64,000 nucleotides of DNA from contig JASEVX010000003.1 in assembly GCA_031761405.1 (NCBI GenBank), positions 19,953,849 through 20,017,848 of the forward strand, written 5' to 3'. Positions 41,001 through 49,315 of the stretch are shown one piece after another. Every line of letters begins with the position of its first letter. Position 1 is the stretch's first letter. Made by a program: the position numbers and the translations under genes. The stretch comes from Serripes groenlandicus (lineage: Eukaryota; Mollusca; Bivalvia; Cardiida; Cardiidae). The notes below the pieces were generated by a model that was not told where the DNA came from, ran no database searches, and saw nothing but the letters and a program-made list of their open reading frames with translations.

Positions 41001-41305
41001 TCAGTTATTGAGGGGAAACAAGTGTGACAGACAGAAGGACGGACGGAACGGCAAAAACAATATGTCACCCCCATGTAATGGGGGAGACATAATTATCTGC
41101 CCTTGGAAAAATCTGAGGCATATGATCTTCCTTCATGCATATCTACATATGATGTGTAACCTTCATGTAAAGTTTGTACCAAATCCATTGAGCCGTTGAG
41201 GAGGAGTAGTGCTTACAAGAAATGTGGACATACAGACAGACAGACAGACAGACAGACAGGGTGATTCCTATATACCCCCCAAACTTAGTTTGCGGGGGGT
41301 ATACT
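38029..41305 (+). mobile_element. HINE-like element, ACTAG...GGGGGGTATA family, about ten body units, with nested element
   Basis: Starts ACTAGAAATACTGTGAGCAA (GTGAGC and GCTCAC hairpin), then ATACCGCCC. The first 68 bp, with flanking CTTCCTACAAATACAA, is duplicated in tandem (about 38012-38079 and 38080-38125), and the second copy runs into 22 C residues (38125-38146). It ends CAAACTTAGTTTG hairpin and GCGGGGGGTATA. Body units of about 178 bp start ATTATCTGCCCTTGGAAGAA; units at about 38515 and 39206 share a 22-bp deletion. A CAGACA microsatellite (41232-41260) precedes the 3' hairpin. An unrelated element, 39553-41093, is nested. Confidence 0.92.
39553..41093 (+). mobile_element. HINE-like element, TGTCTCCCC family, about nine body units, nested
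   Basis: Starts ACTAGAGATTGCTTTTTTGA (GCTTTTT and AAAAAGC hairpin), then TTGTCTCCCCATT. It ends CCCCCATGTAATGGGGG hairpin, with AATGGGGGAGACA as the partner, then TA. Body units of about 150 bp contain TGACCTTGACCTTTGACCTA, CAAAATCAATAGGGGTCAT and TTCAGTTATTGAGCGGAAAC. A GACGGACGGAACGG run precedes the 3' hairpin. The host reads GTTGA on its left and ATTATCTG on its right, and GTTGAATTATCTG is the host unit sequence elsewhere, so nothing was duplicated on insertion. Confidence 0.94.
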
Positions 41306-41985
41306 AATTATTAGATGTGTTGTATGAAGGTAAAGATAAACCCTTTCCTGCAAATACAAACAATTATTAGAAATTCTGTAGAAGGATTTTTATGAAAATT
41401 AAAAATATCTTTCCAGGATACAAAAGCATGACCTTTTCCCACCTGCATTCTGATGCTTCTGCAATAGACAACATTTGGAGACATTGTAGCAATAGGATAA
41501 ATGGCTCATGATGAGCATTTTCTCCTTTTGACACAATGTTTTTAAATCTATTCAATCATTTTACTATCAACAGAATTGTTTCCATATTTTTGCCTACATG
41601 TATTCAAAGTCGTCTGCTGCACATTTGTTGTTTGTGGGAAAGGGGGGTTAAAAAACCTCTAAATCTGACAACTTTTGAAATCCTTTTAACCCTTTCCTAC
41701 ATACAACAAATCTGCAGCAGATGACATTGCAAACATATTGGCAATTATTGGAAAGTATTTAATATGAATAGTGATGATGAGCAATTTACTCTTTTGCCAC
41801 AATGTTTTCAAAAGCTGTCTGCTATAGAGGCATCAGAAAGAGTGTGTTTGAGGGAAAATGTCCTTCTCTACATTGTTGTATCAAAACTTTCCTTCCAATT
41901 TTCTACATGTTACATTTTCTTCATTAGGTGTTTTCAAAGTAGAAAAACTCGGGTATAGAAAGTCGAGTAAACAGCCAATACTTAC
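41306..41985. mobile_element. Duplicated flank and two old MITEs
   Basis: About 41307-41362 repeats the left flank of the 38029 element. About 41427-41652 (GACCTTTTCCCACCTGCATT to TTTGTGGGAAAGGGGGGTTAA) and about 41686-41861 (TTAACCCTTTCCTACATACA to GTTTGAGGGAAAATG) are old MITEs. From 41862 to the exon donor there is plain intron. Confidence 0.78.
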
Positions 41986-42047
41986 CCAAGTAAAAACTTT
42001 TCAAATATTCGGCCCCTTAAGGAATTTCGTATTTCTTCTAAATAGGG
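41986..42047 (-). CDS. GRK2: GRK2 exon: RGS-homology domain, PYLEEI helix
   Basis: 62 nt, acceptor CATTTTCAG, donor GTAAGT. It starts in phase 0 and ends with GG, the first two bases of a Gly codon completed by the next exon. It encodes PYLEEIRNSLRGRIFEKFLL. The family sequence is PYIEEI followed by LRGDVFQKFIES; the Pro-Tyr, Glu-Glu-Ile, Leu-Arg-Gly, Phe and Lys-Phe positions are kept. The ending FLLGD instead of FLESD is unusual. A young MITE lies only 24 nt upstream of the acceptor (42072 onwards), so the intron's last bases are squeezed against the repeat. Confidence 0.96.
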
Positions 42048-42071
42048 CTGAAAATGGAAAAGAGAATCATT

Positions 42072-42292
42072 TTAACCCTTTCCCTCATACGACAATTCTG
42101 CAGTAGACTACTTTGAACATATTTTGTCAAAAAATTAAATCTCTATAATTGAATGGATAACCTATGACAAAAAGTGGAAAACATAGTGGCAAACGGAGAA
42201 ATTGCTTGTTTTGAGCAATTTTGTCACTATGTTTTCAAAAAGCTGTCTGCTGCAGAGGCGTCAGAAAGCGTCTATATGAGGTAAAGGGTTAA
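42072..42292 (-). mobile_element. Young TTAA-MITE directly upstream of a GRK2 acceptor
   Basis: TTAACCCTTTCCCTCATACG to ATGAGGTAAAGGGTTAA. A 9-bp deletion in the right central arm (GAGCAATTTTGTCACTATG). The left TTAA is 24 nt from the exon acceptor boundary at 42047, so the branch point must lie in or beside the MITE. Confidence 0.94.
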
Positions 42293-42794
42293 CAACAGTC
42301 TTTGTGCCACCTAAAATGGCAATTTACTCCAACCTTGTCAAATTTATTCACATTTCCATTCATCTTTAGATGCCTCTGCAGCAGACATTTGAAACCATTT
42401 GAGCAAAATCAGTTTTCTTTTCCCTAAAATATTTTCATTTTCAACTCTTGTCTCAAAATGGAACTTCCATTGCCAGACTATATAATTACATCTTCATATC
42501 GAAGCACACATCCTTAAACCTTTTCCCACATATAGACTCTTTTGGACGCCTCTGGAGCAGACAATGTTATCCTTTTGACAAAATGATTTCAACTGTATTC
42601 AATATTTATATATTTACTTGAAGGGATTTATATATTTTGCAATGATGCTTTCAAAGTCTTCTGCTGCAGATTTGTTGAATTTGGAAAAGGGTTAAAATAT
42701 CATATGAGGGCAACAATAAGAATATTACAATGAAAATATATGATTTACAGAATTAAAATACAACAGTAAACAAGAGGGACATGCAAGATGGCCT
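42293..42794. mobile_element. Old MITE pieces and intron
   Basis: About 42512-42697 is a plus-orientation copy with a deleted centre (TTAAACCTTTTCCCACATAT to GAATTTGGAAAAGGGTTAA). A GATGCCTCTGCAGCAGACAT arm at 42370 belongs to another fragment. Intron otherwise. Confidence 0.72.
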
Positions 42795-43024
42795 TTAACC
42801 CTTTCCTTCATACAGACACTTTCTGACGCCTCTGCAGCAGAAGGCTTTTTGAAAACATAGTAACAAAAGAAGAAATTGCTCAAAACGTGCAATTTCTCCT
42901 TTTGCCACAATGTTTTCCACTTTTTGTCATAGGTTATCCATTGAATTATGGAGATTTTCTATGTTTTGACAAAATACGTTTAAAGTCGTCTGCTGCAGAA
43001 TTGTCGTATGAGGGAAAGGGTTAA
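42795..43024 (+). mobile_element. Young TTAA-MITE, plus orientation, 230 bp
   Basis: TTAACCCTTTCCTTCATACA to ATGAGGGAAAGGGTTAA with perfect TTAA at both ends. Centre AAATTGCTCAAAACGTGCA has one mismatch. Confidence 0.96.
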
Positions 43025-43265
43025 TCTTTCACTACTAATATTTCTGATCAAGAGTGGGAATGAACTTGCAAGGTGTGGACACTGTTAATGAAACAGCTTA
43101 TGATAAAGGACACTTGTAATAAGGCATTAAATATTTGAACAATTTTGAAAGATGACCACCAAGGAACATTCCTGTAAAGTTTGGTTGATACTGGTCCTGT
43201 GGTCAGTAGGTGAGGTTGTTTGAAGCTAGAAGTTCATTTTACCCCTTTTCTGGTGTTGCATGCTG
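43025..43265. mobile_element. AGGGCC-family-like body fragment
   Basis: About 43135-43240 shows ACCACCAAGGAACATTCCTG and AGTTTGGTTGATACTGG, body blocks of HINE-like elements, with neither end present. Confidence 0.5.
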
Positions 43266-43495
43266 TTAACCCTTTCCCTCATACGACAATTCTGCAGCAG
43301 ACGACTTTGAACGTATTTTATCAAAACATAGAAAATATCCATAATTGAATGGATAACCTATGACGAAAAGTGGAAAACATTGTGGCAAAAGGAGAAATTG
43401 CACGTTTTGTGCAATTTCTTCTTTTGTCACTATGTTTTCAAAAAGCCGTCTGCTGCAGAGGCGTCAGAAAGCGTCTATATGAGGGAAAGGGTTAA
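43266..43495 (-). mobile_element. Young TTAA-MITE, minus orientation, 230 bp, near-consensus
   Basis: TTAACCCTTTCCCTCATACG to ATGAGGGAAAGGGTTAA, TTAA at both ends, centre GAAATTGCACGTTTTGTGCA. One of the cleanest copies in the window. Confidence 0.97.
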
Positions 43496-43810
43496 TGCTT
43501 TTCAACCAATCAATATGGCTTAAACAAATTAAGTAGAGGGTCAGTCACTGAAGGAAAATTTCTACTACCGGTAAATCATTTTTAAATCGGATAAGAGTAA
43601 GATAGTTTTGTCATTTTGCCCTCTGATGCAACCTGGCCACCATGTTTTTCAACCAATCAATATTGCATGAATCATTTTGAAGAGGGTCACCCATATCAAC
43701 ATTTCTACCTAATTAACTTGGAATCGGAGATGCAGAAACGGATTAGAAGAATTTTATAGATAGGGCATTTTCCTCCCTTTCTGATACCGCAGCAACCTAA
43801 GTTCTGAATA
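43496..43810 (+). mobile_element. AGGGCC-family body fragment
   Basis: TTCAACCAATCAATATGGCT, AGAGGGTCAGTCACTGAAGG and CACCATGTTTTTCAACCAAT mark two diverged body units. Ends are missing on both sides; it stops at the start of the next element. Confidence 0.7.
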
Positions 43811-45153
43811 AACTAGAGATTGCTTTTTTGAAAAAGCGCTTGTCTCCCCATTTGTGTGGTCGTAGGGGAGGAAAAGAAATGATGGAGTCAAAATCAATAG
43901 GGGTCATCTAGAGGTTATGACTAACCTTCACACCAAGCATGAAGTTCCAGGGCATAAGCGTTCTTGAGTTATTGAGTAAAAACGATTTTTCAGCTGAAGG
44001 TTACCGTGACCTTGACCTTTGACCTTGTGATCTCAAAATCAAACAAAATCAATAGGGTCATCTACTAATTAGGACCAACCTGCACACTAAGTATGAGTAA
44101 TTGAGGTGATGTTACTGTGACCTTGACCTTTGACCTTGTGACCTCAAAATCAAACAAAATCAATAGGGGTCATCTACTGGTTAGGACCAAAGTGCGAAAC
44201 CAAGTATGAAGTTCCTCGACACAATCATTCTTTAGTTATTGAGCGGAAACCATTTTTCAGCTGAAGGTTACCATGACCTTGACCTTTGACCTAGTGCCCT
44301 CAAAATCAATAGGGGTCATTTGCTGGTGGTGACCAACCTGCACACAAAGTATTAACTTCCATGGCCAAAGCCAATTTTTCAGCTCATTGTCACTGTGACC
44401 TTTCAGCTCAAGGTCACTGTGACCTTGACTTTAGAAATACTGACCTCAAAGTCAATAGGGGTCTTCTACTGGGCATGGCAAACCTTCATACCAAGTAAGG
44501 AGTTCTTCGGCCCAAGCGTTCTTCAGTTACTGAGCGGAAACCATTTTTTACCTCACAAGGTCACCATGACCTTCACCTTTGACCTTCTGACATCAAAATC
44601 AATAGGGTTCATCTACTGGTCATGACCAACCTGCATACCAAGTAAGTTCCTACGCCAAAGCGTTCTTCAGTTATTGAGCGGAAACAAGTGTGATGGACGT
44701 GACCTTGACCACTGTGACTTGATCTTTGACCTAGTGATCTCAAAATCAATAGAGGTCATTTGCTGGTAGTGACCAACCTGCACACCAAGTATGAAGTTCC
44801 TGGGCCCAAGCAAAAACAATTGTTCAGCTCATTGTCACTGTGACCTTTCAGCTCAAGGTCACTGTGACCTTGACTTTAGATGTACTGACCTCAAAATCAA
44901 TAGGGGTCTTCTACTGGCCATGGCCAACCTGCATACCAAGTATGGAGTTCCTCGGCCTAAGCGTTCTTCAGTTATTGAGCGGAAATCAATAGTGGTCAGC
45001 TACTGGTCATGACCAACCTGCATACCAAGTATGAAGTTCCTACAGTTCTTCAGTTATTGAGCGGAAACAAGTGTGACAGACGGAAGGACGGAGGGACGGA
45101 AGGACGGAACGGGCAAAAACAATATGTCACCCCCATGTATGGTGGAGACATAA
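43811..45153 (+). mobile_element. HINE-like element, TGTCTCCCC family, second copy
   Basis: Same start as the 39553 element for about 75 bp, but the first body unit is joined in a different place (GATGGAGTCAAAATCAATAG), so its 5' body was deleted. It ends CACCCCCATGTATGGTGGAG, ACATA, with two mutations in the 3' hairpin. About eight units with TGACCTTGACCTTTGACCTT. GACGGAAGGACGGAGGGACG precedes the 3' end. Confidence 0.93.
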
Positions 45154-45333
45154 TTAAAATCTTTGAACAATTTAGAAAGACGACAACCAAAGGAACATTC
45201 TTGTGAAGTTTAGTTGAAATTGGTCAAGTGGTTTAGGAGAATTTGTTTGAAGCTAAATGTTAACAACAGATGGACGCAGACAGAGAGTGATCAGAATGGA
45301 TCATCTTGAGCCTTCAGCTTCGTTAATCTAAAA
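45154..45333 (+). mobile_element. 3' end fragment of another HINE-like family
   Basis: Body-like AGACGACAACCAAAGGAACA and AGTTTAGTTGAAATTGGTCA lead to a TTGAGCCTTCAGCTTCGTTA end with TCTAAAAATA. The 5' part is missing. Confidence 0.65.
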
Positions 45334-45358
45334 ATAAATAATTTCAGGTAAACAATTA

Positions 45359-46239
45359 AAACAAGAGGGCCATGATGGCCCTAGTTCGCTCACCTTAATT
45401 AAACAATGTGCTGCAATGTAAAACACATCAAGACAATTATTCTGAATGCAACCTCCACAGTGTTAACAATATTTTCCTTCATTTGATCTATATTTTTTAC
45501 CTGATATGACCCATATTCCAACATGGACTAGATGTCATCAAGACAACATTCTGACAAAGTTTCAACTTGCTCAAAGTAAATTGCGGCCTCCAGAGTTTGA
45601 ACAATATTTTCCTTTATTGACCTTTTTTCTGACCCAATATGACCCATATTCGAACTTGACCTAGATATAATTCAGACAAACATTCTGACAAAATGTCAAG
45701 CTGCAAAAAATGCGGCTTCTACAGTGTTAACAAGATTTCCCTTCAATTTGACCTAGTGACTTAGTTTTTAACCCGGCATGAACCATATTCGAACTTGGCC
45801 TAGATATCGTTTAGATAAAGATTCTGACCAAATTTCAAGCTGCTGTAGCCAAAAAAGCGACTTCTACAGAGTTAACAAGATTTTCCTTCAATTTGACCTA
45901 GTGACCTACTTTTTGACCCGACATGACCCATGTTCGAACTTGACTTACATATTATCAATACACACATTCTGATAAAAGTTTCAACATGCTCAGGTTGAAA
46001 ATGTGACTTCCATAGTGTTAACAAGATTTCCCTTCAATTTGACCTAGTGACCTAGTTTTTGACCTCATATGTCCAAGATTTGATGGAGATGAATGTTCTG
46101 ATACATGAAGATTGGATGCAAAATGTAGCCTGTAGAGTGTTAACAAGCTCAAATGTTGACGACGCATGACGGACAGGCGCCTGACAAAATGTGATCACAA
46201 TAGCTCACCTTGCACTTCGTACATAGGTGAGCTAAAAAT
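45359..46239 (+). mobile_element. HINE-like element, AGGGCC ends with a different body
   Basis: Ends are those of the AGGGCC family (ACAAGAGGGCCATGATGGCC, GCTCACCT and AGGTGAGC, TAAAAA). The body is a different unit of about 130 bp: ATATGACCCATATTCGAACT, TGACCTAGATAT, TTCTGACAAA, TCAAGCTGC. So one set of termini carries two unrelated bodies in this window. Confidence 0.9.
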
Positions 46240-46808
46240 ATATTAATTTTAGGTATATTTTCCATTTCAAATAATGTTTTCAAAAGCTTCCTGCATCACA
46301 CACACATCATAGCTTAGGGTTCTCCTTGCTTCATGAATGGATATATTTATTTCCAGAAATAACTTTGACCGTATTTAGTTGTAACCATCAAATGTCATCT
46401 ACACCTTGAAAAAACAAAACCCTTTTCTTGACAATCACAAATTTTAACTATTTAAAAGCATAGTAGAAGAAGAAATTGCTTTTTTCGACTCTGTATACAT
46501 GTTGTGCATTGTTAATCCATTTCTCCAGAAATTTTGTTTTTGTTTTTCTCTGAAAATGTTAATATATCGCAGCTAAGAGCCCAGTTTCATGTATAGACGC
46601 TTTGTGATGCCTCTGCAGCAGATGAATTGTGAAAACATTGTGGCAAAAGGATAAATTGCTCATGTTTTCAACTCTTTTTGATAATTAAATCCTCAATTAT
46701 GGAGATTGGTCACTTTTTACCAATATTTTGCAGATTTGGTGTATGCAGGGAAAGACCACTTTAGAATGCAAGTCAAGCCTCTTTCCCACTTACAACAAAT
46801 CTGCAGCA
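46240..46808. mobile_element. Intron with old MITE pieces
   Basis: About 46585-46760 is a shortened MITE (GTATAGACGCTTTGTGATGC, AATTGTGAAAACATTGTGGC). About 46785-46808 is a left arm (CAACAAATCTGCAGCAGACA) that stops at an inverted-repeat border. No other feature. Confidence 0.65.
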
Positions 46809-46886
46809 GACAACTATTTGGGGTGGAATATTCAAAACAGTGTGAGAATTAGTAGGGATCCCCCGTCCTAGATTGGACACTGAGTT

Positions 46887-47067
46887 TTAACCCTTTTCCT
46901 GATAATTCTGCAGCAGACGATTTTGAACGTATTTTGTCAAATAATGGAAAATCTCAATAATTGAATGGATAACCTATGACTAAAAGTGGAAAACATTGTG
47001 GCAAAAGGAGAAATTGCACGTTTTGTGCAATTTCTTCTTTTGTCACTATGTTTTCAAAAAGCCGTCC
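46887..47067 (-). mobile_element. Young MITE, right end lost at the next element
   Basis: TTAACCCTTTTCCTGATAAT (left block shortened) to CAAAAAGCCGTCC, where it is cut and TTTAACCCTTTCC of the next copy begins. Centre GAAATTGCACGTTTTGTGCA. Confidence 0.9.
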
Positions 47068-47330
47068 TTTAACCCTTTCCCTCATACGACAAATCTGCAG
47101 CAGACAACTTTGAAAACATCTCGGCAATAACATGAACAAAATCTGTAGTTATTGAATAGACTAGTTGAAAACATTGTGGCATAATTTGCACTTTCTCCTT
47201 TTGCCACAATGTTTTTAAAAGGTGTCTGCTGCAGATACTTAACCCTTTCCCTCATATAGAAGCTTTCTGATGCCTCTGAAGCAGACGGCTTTTTAAAAAC
47301 ATAGTGACAAAAGGAGAAATTGCTCAAAAT
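47068..47330. mobile_element. Two more MITE parts in head-to-tail contact
   Basis: 47068-47242 combines a young-type end (TTAACCCTTTCCCTCATACG) with an old-type interior. 47242-47330 is a young plus-orientation left half (TTAACCCTTTCCCTCATATA) that stops at GAAATTGCTCAAAATGATC, the edge of the inverted repeat. Confidence 0.85.
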
Positions 47331-47382
47331 GATCCTACTAATTCTCACACTGTTTTGAATATTCCACCCTAAATAGTTGTCT

Positions 47383-47754
47383 AAGGGGGGAATTTTGCAC
47401 AGAAGACAAAGAAGGAAAACTGCCTCAAATTGTTCATAAAATTCCCCCTTGTTTTCAAATCCTAGATTGGACACTGAAAACTATATCTGAAAGTGGGAAA
47501 GAGTTAAAAAATATGAATGAAAAAGATATGATGTCAATTTATTCTTAATCGACCTCACAATATAATTTACGGAAATAATCTTGAAAGGATATATCTGATT
47601 AAAAATATATAACATTACTTTGGAGAAATATTTATGTCACATTTGTCTATTTCTGATCTAAACACAGACAATATGGCTTGTAACCCTTCACCTTTACTTG
47701 TTTCAGGTCCACTATCAACACACATGCAGCTGACAACTTTAAAAAAAATCCGGT
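47383..47754. other. Intron sequence without recognised feature
   Basis: Includes the second CCTAGATTGGACACTGA (about 47462), a GGGGGGAATTTTGCAC and AAAATTCCCCC inverted pair (47386-47450), and a MITE right-end trace (GAAAGTGGGAAAGAGTTAA). No exon. Confidence 0.5.
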
Positions 47755-47868
47755 CACAGTGACTTTTGTCAAACATCGGAAAGAATGTTGGCTGAACTGG
47801 GGTTTGAACTCACAATCCCTGGATTGACAGCCCCACATCGCTACTGACTGAGCTGCCGGGCCTCAGCG
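47755..47868 (-). mobile_element. SINE S1 tRNA-like head
   Basis: The minus strand reads GGCCCGGCAGCTCAGTCAGT, then AGCGATGTGGGGCTGTCA and GTGAGTTCAAACCCC (B box), and continues with CATTCTTTCCGATG of the S1 body before stopping at about 47755. The body is truncated by a MITE fragment. Confidence 0.82.
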
Positions 47869-48629
47869 CTTCTGAAGGGGGGGAAAGGGTTATGTGGTAT
47901 ATTGAGAATTATTAGTCTACTCTTCCCAAAATGATGTTTTGATCGTAAGAATCAATTTCCAATTATCCCATTGTTTTCTACAATGTTTTTTTACAATGAC
48001 TCACAAGTTATAATTTTCTTAATCAAGAAATTAAAATGTTATCTTCAGATCCCTTTGACTATTATGCTCCGCTCGGAGCACGGTGTGTCACCTGCACCTG
48101 CTCATTGAAAGTGTGACGAAAAAGTGTGACGGACAAACAGACAGACAGACGCCGGACAAAAAAAAAAGTAATCCCTAAGTGCCTACCATGCTACGCAGGG
48201 TGACACAAAAAGCATATCAGACAATGGAAAATATTTTAATATAACACTACTTTTTATGCCACTGAAGCAGACGACATTTGTAATATTACACTATATTTGA
48301 TTCCTCTGAAACAGACCACATATAAAAACATTGTAGAAAAATGCACAGAACAAGCCATTTCTCTTTTTTCCACAATGTTTTCAATTCAGAATCCAATTAA
48401 AACTTCCAATTTCTAAGTTAATACAGGATTTGTTTTGTTTTAAAGGTTTCCAAAGCAAATTTCCAAATCTCTAAATATCACACCAGGTAAGCAGTCAATA
48501 TCAATTTTATAGCCATTAAAATTCCAGCAGAAAGTAGTTCCCACTTATAATTACATTTTGAAATTTTTGTTGGGATCTAGTTTCCTCCAAGACATTATTG
48601 TATTACTGCTACAACAGGCAGTCATTTGT
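47869..48629. other. Intron with a HINE-like 3' fragment and old MITE trace
   Basis: About 48060-48215 has GCTCCGCTCGGAGC (hairpin), GTGTGACGGACAAACAGACA and CTACGCAGGGTGACAC, consistent with ends of a further short element, though termini are unclear. About 48300-48400 holds a weak MITE centre. The rest is plain. Confidence 0.5.
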
Positions 48630-48877
48630 TTAACCCTTTCCCACATTAGATGCTTTCCGACATATCTGCAGCAGATGACATTTTATAAACATTGTGACAA
48701 AAAAAGAAATTGCTCAAAACAAGCAATTTCTCTTTTTGTCACAATATTTTCAACTCAAATAATAATTCAATGTTTAAACTTTCATTTATAGGGATTTTCC
48801 ATATTTTTGCCCAGATGATTTCACTATCATCTGTTGCAGATTTGTTGTCAGATTTGCTGTCGGTGGGAAAGAGTTAA
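48630..48877 (+). mobile_element. Old MITE, full length, plus orientation
   Basis: TTAACCCTTTCCCACATTAG to CGGTGGGAAAGAGTTAA. The centre AAATTGCTCAAAACAAGCA is intact; CAGATTTGTTGTCAGATTTG shows a small right-arm duplication. Confidence 0.9.
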
Positions 48878-49315
48878 TCGTTACATTTTCAAGAATTCAA
48901 ATCTGTTTCCTGAAACAGGTAGTGTTTGCTGCCTCAATTTGAGAAACAACTTTTTAACACATTGTCGGAAAAAGAGAAATTGGTAAAAATGGGCATTTTT
49001 TCCCTTTCTCACAATATTTCCAACAGAATTCTAATTTTCCAGGATTACAAAGTAGATGAATATCATTTAACACTTTCCCTAAAACTTGGATACCTCAGCA
49101 GCAAACATAGATGGTAAAGAAGCACTAGCTCAAAATGTACATTTTAATTGGAAGCTTCCTGTTTGAAATTTAGCACAAGGAGATAATATAGACCTGCCCT
49201 TGTGACCACATATCGGGATTTCTCTTTATCCTTACTAAGTATATTAATTTAAGGTAAATTACTTTTGAAACATCCCTTTTACACTCTATATACTTGTGTG
49301 AGTTTTACAAATAAA
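48878..49315. other. Intron with weak MITE trace
   Basis: About 48955-49120 has TTGTCGGAAAAAGAGAAATT and a TTTAACACTTTCC end, too diverged to bound. No further feature. Confidence 0.45.

Larger units (their letters stand above)
46809..47382. repeat. 52-bp inverted repeat bracketing a rearranged MITE cluster
   Basis: 46809-46860 (GACAACTATTTGGGGTGGAA onward) and 47331-47382 (ending ACCCTAAATAGTTGTC) are reverse complements with one mismatch and one 1-nt gap. Each arm abuts a broken MITE. CCTAGATTGGACACTGA follows the left arm at about 46867 and occurs again in direct order at about 47462. The interval between holds three MITE parts: 46887-47067, 47068-47242 and 47242-47330. Confidence 0.9.
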
